Virus record (IMG/VR): IMGVR_UViG_3300008217_000048 | Span: 1-29,547 of that record | Strand: one strand, 5' to 3' | Length of the DNA stretch: 29,547 nt | Origin: a virus | Part shown: piece after piece, positions 22,899-29,298 of the stretch | Position numbering within the stretch: the first letter of the stretch is position 1 | How the letters are laid out: each line of letters starts with the position of its first letter | Notes under the pieces: model-generated | What the model was told of the DNA's origin: nothing | The model's input: only the letters and a program-made list of their open reading frames with translations | Database searches by the model: none | Made by a program: the position numbers and the translations under genes

Positions 22899-23643
22899 GA
22901 ACCCACCTTAACAGGTAATCAAAAGTCAGCGGGTTCCCTGTACCTTCAACCTCAGCTCCACCTTCCAACCACTGGTTTTTCAGAACTCCCTTCTGCCGAC
23001 ACTCCTTAATCAGAGCCAGATACCTCTCGTCAGGTGGATCTCCTAATCTCTCTAATTGAAGTACCACCTGCATATCGTAGATAATATCCTTCCAGCCCTT
23101 CATGTAGGTGTCAGGCACAACGCTCCCGTCAGCCAGAGTAACCTTATCATCCCTACTATCAGCCAACTGATGGATGAATATCCCGTTTACTCCAGCACCC
23201 TCTACCATCCTGACGATCTCTTTCATGTCTACGTAAACAGGACCATAGGCTCTATCTACTTGATTCTGTCTACCTCCGAAGTGGAAGAACCTTGCTAGCT
23301 CGTACACTTCGGACATGGTATCGATAACGACAGTGCCGGAGGAGTTAGTCTCTCTTAGGAAAATACAGGTCTGAGTGAGATGGTCTAGGAAACCGTTATA
23401 CACCTCATCGTAATTCGCATGATTGTAGTAGACCTTATAGGTGTAGATTTCCTTACCAGCAGCAGCAAATTTCTCAATCACACCTTCATCGCCGGTCTCG
23501 AACTTGTAGTAGTAGATAGGAGGATTAGCCATCAGTGCGAAGGTGGTCTTACCATAGCCTTTCTTAGCTAGTATAGCCAGAAGAAGACGCATACGGATTT
23601 CAGTCGATGCCGGAGTCCATCCGGGTGGTTGTTGTGTAGTCAT
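22891..23643 (-). CDS. Sak4-like RecA-fold ATPase
   Basis: The 250-residue protein has a Walker A motif AKKGYGKTT at residues 26-34 and a Walker B strand TVVIDTM ending at Asp108. Then follow VDMKEIVRMVEGAGVNGIFIHQLADS and a long beta region. The short single-domain RecA fold, with YKFETGDEG after the first strand, fits the Sak4 / AAA_24 group of phage recombination ATPases, which promote single-strand annealing together with an SSB. Its neighbours (SSB-like, Cas4-like nuclease, HIRAN, ERCC4 nuclease) support that. The start shares a TAATG junction with the HIRAN gene. Confidence 0.75.
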   Translation of the reverse strand: MTTQQPPGWTPASTEIRMRLLLAILAKKGYGKTTFALMANPPIYYYKFETGDEGVIEKFAAAGKEIYTYKVYYNHANYDEVYNGFLDHLTQTCIFLRETNSSGTVVIDTMSEVYELARFFHFGGRQNQVDRAYGPVYVDMKEIVRMVEGAGVNGIFIHQLADSRDDKVTLADGSVVPDTYMKGWKDIIYDMQVVLQLERLGDPPDERYLALIKECRQKGVLKNQWLEGGAEVEGTGNPLTFDYLLRWVHA

Positions 23644-23942
23644 TAGAATTGTAAAATCCTCAAACTAGAATAAGCTGAAGAACCATCTTCAAACTCAAAT
23701 CCTCCCACTCTGACCATCCGAACTACTCCTTCTTTCTCCTTGATGCAATTAACCACAGCGGCTCCCCACTGCTGGTGTTTCCACCCTCTCTGGAGATAAC
23801 CGGCCTTTTTCCCATCTATATAGATAGCACAGGCATCTCGGTCATATTCGTTGTCAGGTTCAAGTTCTAACCGGCCTAGAATCACGGTCTCTACGTCTGG
23901 GATTGAATCTTGGTAATGAGATGTCCCTTTCACCATTATCAT
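23643..23942 (-). CDS. HIRAN-domain protein
   Basis: The start is ATG 23942, which overlaps the nuclease stop as ATGA; an upstream ATG at 24020 lies inside the nuclease gene. The 99-residue product is essentially one HIRAN domain: MIMVKGTSHYQDSI, ILGRLELEPDNEYDRDACAI, then IDGKKAGYLQRG. HIRAN domains bind 3' ends or stalled forks and occur in Rad5/HLTF-type helicases. Here it stands alone next to nuclease and ATPase genes, so it may direct them to DNA ends. Confidence 0.75.
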   Translation of the reverse strand: MIMVKGTSHYQDSIPDVETVILGRLELEPDNEYDRDACAIYIDGKKAGYLQRGWKHQQWGAAVVNCIKEKEGVVRMVRVGGFEFEDGSSAYSSLRILQF

Positions 23943-24508
23943 AGCTCTCCTTTTAAACTCACCAACATCCGCCAATTCTCTTCTAGCTCTATCTGAGTAA
24001 ACTTGATCTTGTACCACCAATACTCGGCCATAGGAGGTCTATTACCTATGTGTAAAATAGGCATCCAGACATCCTCTACACCTAACATATGGCAGTACGC
24101 CTTATCTTGCAGCATATATCTGCGATAATTCCTGATATCGTCAAAAGGTTTGGAGAACCTGAGTTTGGTCTCTAGGACAGCCGCTGGAGTAAGGGAGCCG
24201 GAATCCACCCGGTACGCACCACCATCTAAGCTCCCGATAACCCCGTCTATCGTTAGAGAGAAAGGACTCATATAAACAAACCCTTCATTCCTGCACATCC
24301 GCCGCACATCAGCCCTAACAGCCCATTCCCAGATTCTCCCTGCCGCCATGATGCCTTCCACCCGTTCGTCTATCCCGTCATCACCATTCATCATGGCAAC
24401 CCTAATCAGGTCCGAGACGTGAGGGAGGCTCAAATCCCTATGAGCTGGCGGGTCTAGGAAATCCGCCAGCTCTGATAGTGACCACATCTCGGAACTGAAC
24501 TCGGCCAT
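23939..24508 (-). CDS. Cas4/RecB-like PD-(D/E)XK nuclease
   Basis: The 189-residue protein has the nuclease core in order: GSLD with Asp95, ETK with Glu113 and Lys115 (AAVLETKLRF), and QDKAY with Gln134 and Tyr138. A helical front half includes RIWEWAVRADVRRMC. The order Asp, Glu-x-Lys, Gln-x3-Tyr is the RecB-family/Cas4 exonuclease signature. No Cys cluster for an iron-sulfur centre is visible, unlike many Cas4 proteins. It probably resects or trims DNA for the annealing system. It starts one base after the 26-residue gene. Confidence 0.75.
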   Translation of the reverse strand: MAEFSSEMWSLSELADFLDPPAHRDLSLPHVSDLIRVAMMNGDDGIDERVEGIMAAGRIWEWAVRADVRRMCRNEGFVYMSPFSLTIDGVIGSLDGGAYRVDSGSLTPAAVLETKLRFSKPFDDIRNYRRYMLQDKAYCHMLGVEDVWMPILHIGNRPPMAEYWWYKIKFTQIELEENWRMLVSLKGEL

Positions 24509-24509
24509 C

Positions 24510-24590
24510 TTAGTACCCCACGCACCTATAGCACCTAGTGCAAATCACTAAGCCATTAGCTAATTCAACGAAGGTACGACAGATATGCAT
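24510..24590 (-). CDS. 26-residue cysteine-rich microprotein
   Basis: A frame starting in a TAATG junction with the SSB-like stop ends one base before the next ATG, so it exactly fills an 81-base gap. The product reads MHICRTFVELANGLVICTRC, then YRCVGY: Cys4, Cys17, Cys20 and Cys23 could hold a small zinc site. There is no ribosome binding site; translation would depend on coupling. The exact fit and the cysteine pattern argue for a gene, but chance is not excluded at this length. Confidence 0.5.
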   Translation of the reverse strand: MHICRTFVELANGLVICTRCYRCVGY

Positions 24591-25528
24591 TAGGCTACCG
24601 ACACCAATTCGGCTTCGACCTTCAGCCCGTTCGCTACCATGTAATCGGTAAACGGTCCATTCACGCTGGTCATGGCATCCGCTCTTAATTGATGACCGGC
24701 TAACTCATCCAACCCCTCCACACTAATGCTATTGAAGACATCGGTCATCACTTGCGCTCTGGTATACCCGCTGGGGTTAGCGGCTATACCTGCTTGGGCA
24801 ATCACCAGCATCTCGCCGAACCTACTGGAGATATCCGCTCCGTTCGCTGCTATAGGAGGAGGGGGAACTGCCGCAGCTTGGGCCGCTGGAGGAGCTGGAG
24901 GGGCAGCAGGAGGAGCTACCGGAGGAGGAGGTGTTGCGACTTGAGTTGGAGCAGGAGGAGCTACCGGGGGTGCAACAGGCGCAGCAGGAGGTGCTGTAGT
25001 TGCTGGTGCCGTTGCTACCGGAGGAGCTGCTTCGCCTTCCATGTAGAACTTAGTCGGAACAAGTACGCCAATCGCTGCTTCTTCCTTCTTAGTCTTACTA
25101 TTGGTACGGGTCTTCGCTCTTCCTGGCGGAATCATGTTATCCCAATCTCCCCACATCCCAGCAAAGATGTTCTGTACCTGAGCAGGCTGCTCTCCTTCCC
25201 ATAACCTGGTCGCAGGTAGACCAGCCACCTGGATAGCCGTCTTCAGAAGGAAGTGCCAAGTAGAGTTCTCGGAGATTTGCGCTCCAATCAACCGCTGACC
25301 TTCGGGATCCGGCCATATCCTGGTCTTGTCTCCTACACCGTATTCTTGATTCCACGTCCGGTTATCTTGGTCGGTAAAAGTCAGCACCACCGCTGTGTTA
25401 GGCTTCTGACTGCCTTGGTAATCGAAGTCATCGATGATTTTCGCATTGGTGATAGCGTACCTACCCGGAGGTACTACTGTTGATGCCACCGCATCTTCTA
25501 ATCCGTATGAAACGTATTGAGTTGTCAT
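24590..25528 (-). CDS. SSB-like protein with Pro/Ala linker
   Basis: The 312-residue protein has an N-terminal domain (about 1-165) with beta strands (PPGRYAITNAKIIDDFDY, NTAVVLTFTDQDN) that fit an OB-fold-like single-strand DNA-binding domain. A linker of about 70 residues made almost only of Pro, Ala, Thr and Val follows (from ~170 to 235). A C-terminal domain of about 75 residues ends the protein. The C-terminal end lacks the acidic tail of classical SSBs. It heads a tightly coupled recombination set and has AAAGGAGA before its ATG and a CTAG palindrome 13 bases further upstream. The SSB role is an inference from position and domain style. Confidence 0.55.
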   Translation of the reverse strand: MTTQYVSYGLEDAVASTVVPPGRYAITNAKIIDDFDYQGSQKPNTAVVLTFTDQDNRTWNQEYGVGDKTRIWPDPEGQRLIGAQISENSTWHFLLKTAIQVAGLPATRLWEGEQPAQVQNIFAGMWGDWDNMIPPGRAKTRTNSKTKKEEAAIGVLVPTKFYMEGEAAPPVATAPATTAPPAAPVAPPVAPPAPTQVATPPPPVAPPAAPPAPPAAQAAAVPPPPIAANGADISSRFGEMLVIAQAGIAANPSGYTRAQVMTDVFNSISVEGLDELAGHQLRADAMTSVNGPFTDYMVANGLKVEAELVSVA

Positions 25529-25541
25529 GACTCTCCTTTAG

Positions 25542-25559
25542 TTGTAATCTAGGTCACAA
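25542..25559. promoter_or_regulatory. CTAG-centred palindrome, site 3
   Basis: TTGTAATCTAGGTCACAA has TTGT and ACAA arms around CTAG and is the most symmetrical of the four sites. It lies in the 33-base gap before the SSB-like gene. The conserved half-site points away from that gene, whereas in sites 1 and 2 it points toward the next gene; this is expected if a symmetrical dimer binds. Confidence 0.55.
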
Positions 25560-25561
25560 TT

Positions 25562-25786
25562 TTAGTCTTGAATCTCTTCTACCAGTGTCTCTTCATCTAC
25601 TTCCTCCTCGTTCCAGAATCTCGCAGCCCCGGCCTTCATCAACTTAGTTATCACCTGAGGCTCTTCGGCGTACACTACTTCTAAAACCGCACCTAAGGTA
25701 GCGTTGTTGTCCTTAGCAGTGGCTTTCCTGAGTCCAGTACATCCAGTAAAGAAAGGTTCTGCCGGACTCCTTAATAAGGAAGTCCA
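25562..25786 (-). other. Startless coding frame, possibly the frameshifted end of the upstream gene
   Basis: On the minus strand a frame is open from after a TGA at 25789 to a TAA at 25564-25562. It reads LRKATAKDNNATLGAVLEVV, then YAEEPQVITKLMKAGAARFW and an acidic end NEEEVDEETLVEEIQD, which looks like real protein. It has no ATG, GTG or TTG before the middle of this stretch. It is +1 relative to the frame of the gene at 25913-25713, whose last 15 residues (YWMYWTQESHC end) look like non-coding translation. A +1 shift at TTT-CTT would join them. It may be programmed, a mutation, or a sequencing error. Confidence 0.4.
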
Positions 25787-25913
25787 TCACTTCTCTAGCA
25801 TCATACCCAGGCATACCTTCTCGGCCTTCTACCTCGACATCTACTGATCCTTTCCTTTCTTTTAAAGCAGCATAAACCCAATCGATAATATCTACCTTCA
25901 TGCTCCTATCCAT
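25713..25913 (-). CDS. Hypothetical small protein, possibly frameshifted
   Basis: The likely start is ATG 25913, eight bases inside the end of the helicase gene, with GGGAG before it; ATG 25901 is the alternative. The 66-residue product reads MDRSMKVDIIDWVYAALKER, then GSVDVEVEGREGMPGYDAREVMDFL. The end after residue ~52 is rich in Trp and Tyr and probably not the natural C-terminus (see the open frame at 25786-25562). The family is unknown. Confidence 0.5.
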   Translation of the reverse strand: MDRSMKVDIIDWVYAALKERKGSVDVEVEGREGMPGYDAREVMDFLIKESGRTFLYWMYWTQESHC

Positions 25914-27480
25914 TCGGTACTCCCGGCACCTGCCCAAACGTCCCCATCACTCTATCCTGGAACCATCTAGGCGCAAACTCCTGATTTTTCCGCCAGAACC
26001 AATCTCCCCAGTGGTTGTCCATGATAAAGATCTCACATCTGTCTTCCTGACTCCGGGTTCCTCTACCTGCTATCTGTACCAGCGTCTCCATCGCCAGAAA
26101 ATTAGGCCACTCAGGGTCGTCTTCCTTCCTTGCTTTCATTAGTTTTCCTTGAGTAGAGACGAACGGCACCTTCCCTATAATAATGTACTCGCAATCTTCA
26201 CCGGGGAAATCCCATCCGCTTGTTATGGCTGGTGAGACGAGTATGCCTGGGGGATCGGAGGCCTTAAAATGTCTAACAGCTCGACCAATTTCTGTATTTC
26301 CTCGTCCGTGAGTGAACATAAGGTGGGAGAATTCGGTGTGTCGGAGGAGAAGGTCAGCTCGATCATAAGACGTTGTGGATATGATGCCTTTCCTATCCAG
26401 ACGGCCTTCAATAACTTGGTCAATCCGCCTAGCCCAGATACCCATATTCTCAGGCGGTGTTCGGTACTCCACACGGAGAGTATCAATATGGTAGATAGGA
26501 CTTTTAGCAGGATCAAAGGGACTAGGCCAATCAACCCACTCATAATCTTCTTCATCAATCCCCAGCTTCTCTATGCTCTTCTTCGTCAAGGTAGCCGACA
26601 TGAGGAGGATCTTGTCACCTATAAATAGCCTCTCTTTATAATCTCTAGGCCATAGAGGACATAGACTCACCCCGCCTTCGTCGTCGACAATCCACTCCAC
26701 CTTAGAGTCTCTAACTTGCATCATGGACCGGCAAAGTCTCTCAAGAGTCTGGTGCTTTCGACGCTTTCCTTCGTCAGGGTCTTCCTTAATCTGCTTCTCC
26801 AGCTCCTCGACTTCATTAGCCAACCGACGAGCAAGTATAGCCGCCCTCTCTTGCCAATGCGCCCACTCCCAATCAACGCAGTCGTAATCCATACCGAGCT
26901 CTTCAAGGTCAGCATCAGATAGGTTAATAGTGATATGAGTTTCTAAGGCTGGCCCAGCGAGATGCCCCTCATCCATCACAACTAACCCAGGAGGGGGCTG
27001 TTTGTCTGGGACAATCCCATCACCGTAGAAATTCTGCGCCAGCCAGTAAGCATAATTGGTCACTACCAGCCGACTGTGCTTAGCTATAGCTAGGGCTTGA
27101 TAATAAGTACAATCTCCCTTCCTCCCGCAGATCCCACCGTTCGAATGGCATATCCCTCTATCCACAGTAGTAGGAGGCTTCAGGACGCATTCATAGGAGT
27201 TCTGCCCTCTAACATCTACCAACCCAAGATGTCCAAAATCTACACTGAGCTGCTCTTGAAGTGCCTTGGTATTCGTCACGTACACGCACTTCTTCCCGTT
27301 AATCCAAGCGGTATACTCAGCGATCATAGACTTCCCGAACCCAGTCGGGACATTAGCGCACATAAACCTCTTAGGACCCTTCAGCCACTGGAGGAATATA
27401 GCTACTAAATCCTCTTGGCCGGGGAACCACTCAGCAAACTTGCTGGAGTTTAGGACTGCGCTAGGAGGAGGGAGCTTCAA
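25906..27480 (-). CDS. DinG/XPD-type helicase
   Basis: The 524-residue protein has Walker A VPTGFGKS (44-51), four cysteines for a 4Fe-4S cluster at 98, 111, 118 and 124, and DEGH at 170-173 as a DEAH-box variant. A final motif VI, QIAGRGTRSQEDR, sits near residue 475. This is the layout of the Rad3/XPD/DinG superfamily 2 5'-3' DNA helicases. It probably unwinds DNA for the polymerase and recombination proteins downstream. It starts 20 bases inside the end of the gene at 27655 and overlaps the next gene by eight bases. Confidence 0.88.
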   Translation of the reverse strand: MKLPPPSAVLNSSKFAEWFPGQEDLVAIFLQWLKGPKRFMCANVPTGFGKSMIAEYTAWINGKKCVYVTNTKALQEQLSVDFGHLGLVDVRGQNSYECVLKPPTTVDRGICHSNGGICGRKGDCTYYQALAIAKHSRLVVTNYAYWLAQNFYGDGIVPDKQPPPGLVVMDEGHLAGPALETHITINLSDADLEELGMDYDCVDWEWAHWQERAAILARRLANEVEELEKQIKEDPDEGKRRKHQTLERLCRSMMQVRDSKVEWIVDDEGGVSLCPLWPRDYKERLFIGDKILLMSATLTKKSIEKLGIDEEDYEWVDWPSPFDPAKSPIYHIDTLRVEYRTPPENMGIWARRIDQVIEGRLDRKGIISTTSYDRADLLLRHTEFSHLMFTHGRGNTEIGRAVRHFKASDPPGILVSPAITSGWDFPGEDCEYIIIGKVPFVSTQGKLMKARKEDDPEWPNFLAMETLVQIAGRGTRSQEDRCEIFIMDNHWGDWFWRKNQEFAPRWFQDRVMGTFGQVPGVPNG

Positions 27481-27655
27481 CGTACTTTCTCCGAAACCAC
27501 ATTAAGGGAGAATCAGCGGTATGAACCTCAGTAGCCGCATAGGGTTCCCACCCTTCCTCTAGTAGTTCATTCCTTCTGCCAATAGAGGAAGTAGATTCCA
27601 TTTCCCACTTGAACTGGCTATCTACGTAATGCTTCTCTACCAAAACTTCCACCAC
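27461..27655 (-). CDS. Small hypothetical protein
   Basis: The 64-residue product begins MVEVLVEKHYVDSQFKWEME, then STSSIGRRNELLEEGWEPYA and a final MWFRRKYVEAPSS. The GRRNELLEEGWEPYA stretch with a terminal RRKY is typical of small phage proteins that start a strand-helix-strand fold, but I cannot name a family. It overlaps the helicase gene by 20 bases and the upstream gene by 19. Confidence 0.55.
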   Translation of the reverse strand: MVEVLVEKHYVDSQFKWEMESTSSIGRRNELLEEGWEPYAATEVHTADSPLMWFRRKYVEAPSS

Positions 27656-27852
27656 TTCCTATTCTTGTGTTCTAGGTCACGAACTCTCTCAGCTAACTCC
27701 GAGTAGTAATCCTTAAGACCTACCCTCTTATATTTCTCAAGGAATTCCTCTCTAGTCATCCCCATCGCACGCTTTCTGATCTCCTCTTCCAACATCGGAG
27801 CGCAGATCGCACATATACTCGGCTGTCGTCCGTGTGGGCAGCTATTCATCAT
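27637..27852 (-). CDS. Small protein with cysteine cluster
   Basis: The start is ATG 27852 or 27849, just inside the end of the upstream gene; the frame is open to 27873. The 71-residue product has CPHG near the N-terminus and CAICAP about ten residues later, enough for a small zinc site. Then comes a helical part (EEEIRKRAMGMTREEFLEKY) and a coiled end with RDLEHKNRKWWKFW. Palindrome site 4 lies within its 3' end. The family is unknown. Confidence 0.55.
   Translation of the reverse strand: MMNSCPHGRQPSICAICAPMLEEEIRKRAMGMTREEFLEKYKRVGLKDYYSELAERVRDLEHKNRKWWKFW
27665..27682. promoter_or_regulatory. CTAG-centred palindrome, site 4 (inside a gene)
   Basis: TTGTGTTCTAGGTCACGA differs from the shared right half-site by one base and has a good left arm TTGTG. 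Unlike the other three it lies inside a coding region, 10 bases before the ATG of the next gene (27655). That still places it immediately upstream of a start, but chance is more likely here. Confidence 0.35.
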
Positions 27853-28363
27853 CCACCGCATCCTCAAGGTCATAACTCACGAGCTGGTTCTTCGGCGCAA
27901 CTTCCACAATCTCCCCCGCAATATGCCCGAACTCGCTCATCACCCTCTTCATATGCCGGGTCTTCATCTGACCGGCTGGCATGTCGTTAATCACACCGAC
28001 AATCGTACTAATAATCCTAGTAGCGTCCTCGGTATCGCCATTCTCTAGATGGTGATGGACCTCAATCCTCAGCTTATCTAATATCCCCTGGAATGAGGTC
28101 ATCTCGCTCTCTTTGTTCAACGCTAAGGTCATAGCTCTAATGAAGTTAGTATTAGCTTCGACCATCCCCTGCTGGCTTAACCACTCCGCATGCCGGACCA
28201 TCGCATGACGCTCTAGATCTGAAATCGTCCTATAAGGGAACTTTCGGCTGTAGAATAACTCCTCTAATACCCGGTGGAGTTCTGCTGGAATCCTGAAGTT
28301 AACAGGAACTGATTGAGTATTAGCGGAAGAAGGCGGGATGTTAAATTCTTCGTTACTTGGCAT
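27842..28363 (-). CDS. DNA-binding-like protein with ribbon-helix-helix-style N-terminus
   Basis: The start is ATG 28363, which overlaps the upstream gene by 11 bases and has GGGAGAGG upstream; an ATG at 28387 is less likely. In the 173-residue product, after a polar N-terminus, VPVNFRIPAELHRVLEELFY and the following helix (ISDLERHAMVRHAEWL) look like a ribbon-helix-helix or short DNA-binding unit. The rest is helical with a charged end. It follows a canonical ribbon-helix-helix gene, and the pair may regulate the operon or help in replication or partition. Confidence 0.55.
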   Translation of the reverse strand: MPSNEEFNIPPSSANTQSVPVNFRIPAELHRVLEELFYSRKFPYRTISDLERHAMVRHAEWLSQQGMVEANTNFIRAMTLALNKESEMTSFQGILDKLRIEVHHHLENGDTEDATRIISTIVGVINDMPAGQMKTRHMKRVMSEFGHIAGEIVEVAPKNQLVSYDLEDAVDDE

Positions 28364-28571
28364 CGCCCATCCTCTCCCACTTCCCACTATCAGGACCGCC
28401 AGATCGTCCCTTATAAGGGTATAGCTCGGACAGGGCTCTCTCCAGTAGGATCTTAATCATCCCTGATCTCTTAATAAAGATCTTCTGAGTCTTAGCTAAT
28501 TCAGTAGCAGTCTCATCAATCTGTTCTAAGAGCTCTTCAGGGAATCTAACTGTTACTCTGGTGTCTGGCAT
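28353..28571 (-). CDS. Ribbon-helix-helix (CopG/Arc-like) regulator
   Basis: The 72-residue protein has a strand RVTVRFPEELLEQIDETATE and a second helix SGMIKILLERALSELY, the classical ribbon-helix-helix order. Eight bases before the ATG is GGAAGAGCG. It is the first gene after the leftward promoter and its structured leader, the usual place of an autoregulator. It is the best candidate for binding the promoter-proximal repeats or the CTAG palindromes; this is inferred from position and fold. Confidence 0.7.
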   Translation of the reverse strand: MPDTRVTVRFPEELLEQIDETATELAKTQKIFIKRSGMIKILLERALSELYPYKGRSGGPDSGKWERMGDAK

Positions 28572-28741
28572 CGCTCTTCCTTTCTATTTGGTGGCGAGGT
28601 TACCGGTGGTGGGAGTAAAAACACTCCGACTACCTCTCTTACGCTCTTCCCTTATATTCCCACATTCGCCGGGGTAATCGACGAACCCCCAGTCCGGGAG
28701 GGCTTGAGACCACCAGGTGGCCCCGAACTACAAGAGCTCGG
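28572..28741 (-). promoter_or_regulatory. Structured ~170-base leader of the leftward operon
   Basis: No gene is seen here. Read leftward, GTCCG near the start pairs with CGGAC about 45 bases later, enclosing two small hairpins (including CCAC-CTG-GTGG). Next is CTGGGG with CCCCGG (12-base loop), and closer to the gene GGAGT with ACTCC. There is no T tract after these stems. The leader could be a regulatory RNA or simply GC-rich spacer; no riboswitch class is recognised. Confidence 0.35.
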
Positions 28742-28747
28742 ACGCCT

Positions 28748-28776
28748 ATTGTCTGCCATTGTCTGACATTTGTCAA
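28748..28776 (-). promoter_or_regulatory. Leftward sigma-70 promoter with tandem repeats
   Basis: On the minus strand TTGACA (28776-28771) is followed by exactly 17 bases and GACAAT (28753-28748). The -35 box is consensus and the -10 matches at four of six positions. CAGACAAT occurs twice in a row, once in the spacer and once at the -10, ten bases apart, which would put two copies on the same face of the helix. It would drive the replication operon, with transcripts starting near 28741. Confidence 0.65.
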
Positions 28777-28817
28777 GCACCTGATTTCATATTACATGTA
28801 ATACGTCATTATCCTTA

Positions 28818-28851
28818 GTAAGACAGTAAGACAAGTAAGACAAGTAAGACA
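28818..28851 (+). repeat. Four tandem GTAAGACA repeats
   Basis: GTAAGACA occurs at 28818, 28826, 28835 and 28844 (period 8-9). An inverted copy, TTGTCTTACT, lies at 28891-28900 inside the large inverted repeat. The array sits in AT-rich DNA next to the leftward promoter. It has iteron character, as in replication origins or operator arrays; the copy number is low and spacing short. Confidence 0.7.
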
Positions 28852-28882
28852 AAAGAAGAAGCTCTAAGGTATTCTAGGGTAA

Positions 28883-28929
28883 GTGTATTATTGTCTTACT
28901 AACCTCCCCCTAGTAGTACAATAATACAC
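28883..28929. repeat. 19-base inverted repeat in possible origin region
   Basis: GTGTATTATTGTCTTACTA (28883-28901) is matched by TAGTAGTACAATAATACAC (28911-28929) at 17 of 19 positions, around a C-rich 9-base loop. The first 12 bases are a perfect match. There is no T tract in either direction, so it is unlikely to be a terminator. The surroundings 28780-29000 are AT-rich and gene-free. Confidence 0.65.
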
Positions 28930-29040
28930 GAGAGCCATCGTCTTATAGAAATTGCTACTACACCTCCTATAGTATCTATATATAAGGGGATTGACAGGTA
29001 TGATATGATTTGTTCTAAGGGCGGGGGGTCTGGGTTGAAG

Positions 29041-29298
29041 TCAGTAGTTCGCCATTAGTCTAAGGTAGGCAGTCGGATGCGGGATCGTAAAAGGATAACC
29101 CAACTCCCATGCCACTCTCATCACTTTGCCGTAGCATATTCCACATACCGGCCCCCCACCGGGTTTCCTAGGTACTACATCAGGCCGGTACGTAAATAGC
29201 TCTGCACAGCCATCACAAGGACCTAAGAAGGACTCTGAGAAAGACTGCTGGCACCGGTTACATGGGCAGTTATCCGGCTCGAACTGGGGATAGCTCAT
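29041..29298 (-). CDS. Cysteine-rich zinc-binding protein
   Basis: The 85-residue product has eight cysteines: CPCNRC, then CDGCAE, and CGIC. They could form two zinc sites. The last third (VMRVAWELGYPFTIPHPTAY) is helical. It overlaps the upstream gene as ATGA. It is the last gene before the non-coding control region. No family is recognised. Confidence 0.65.
   Translation of the reverse strand: MSYPQFEPDNCPCNRCQQSFSESFLGPCDGCAELFTYRPDVVPRKPGGGPVCGICYGKVMRVAWELGYPFTIPHPTAYLRLMANY

Noticed and set aside
24752-25204. Plus-strand ORF of 150 codons rich in Arg, Cys and Trp
   Set aside because: It arises from the complement of the Pro/Ala linker of the SSB-like gene.
28818-28851. The tandem repeats as a CRISPR array
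   Set aside because: Repeats are 8 bases with no spacers and no cas genes; the Cas4-like nuclease lies in a recombination cassette.
28885-28942. A 16-codon minus-strand ORF as a leader peptide
   Set aside because: The AGGAGG is about 26 bases away and the frame runs through the inverted repeat, so coding is unlikely.
28991-29019. Plus-strand promoter at TTGACA 28991
   Set aside because: No acceptable -10 occurs at 16-18 bases and no plus-strand gene follows.
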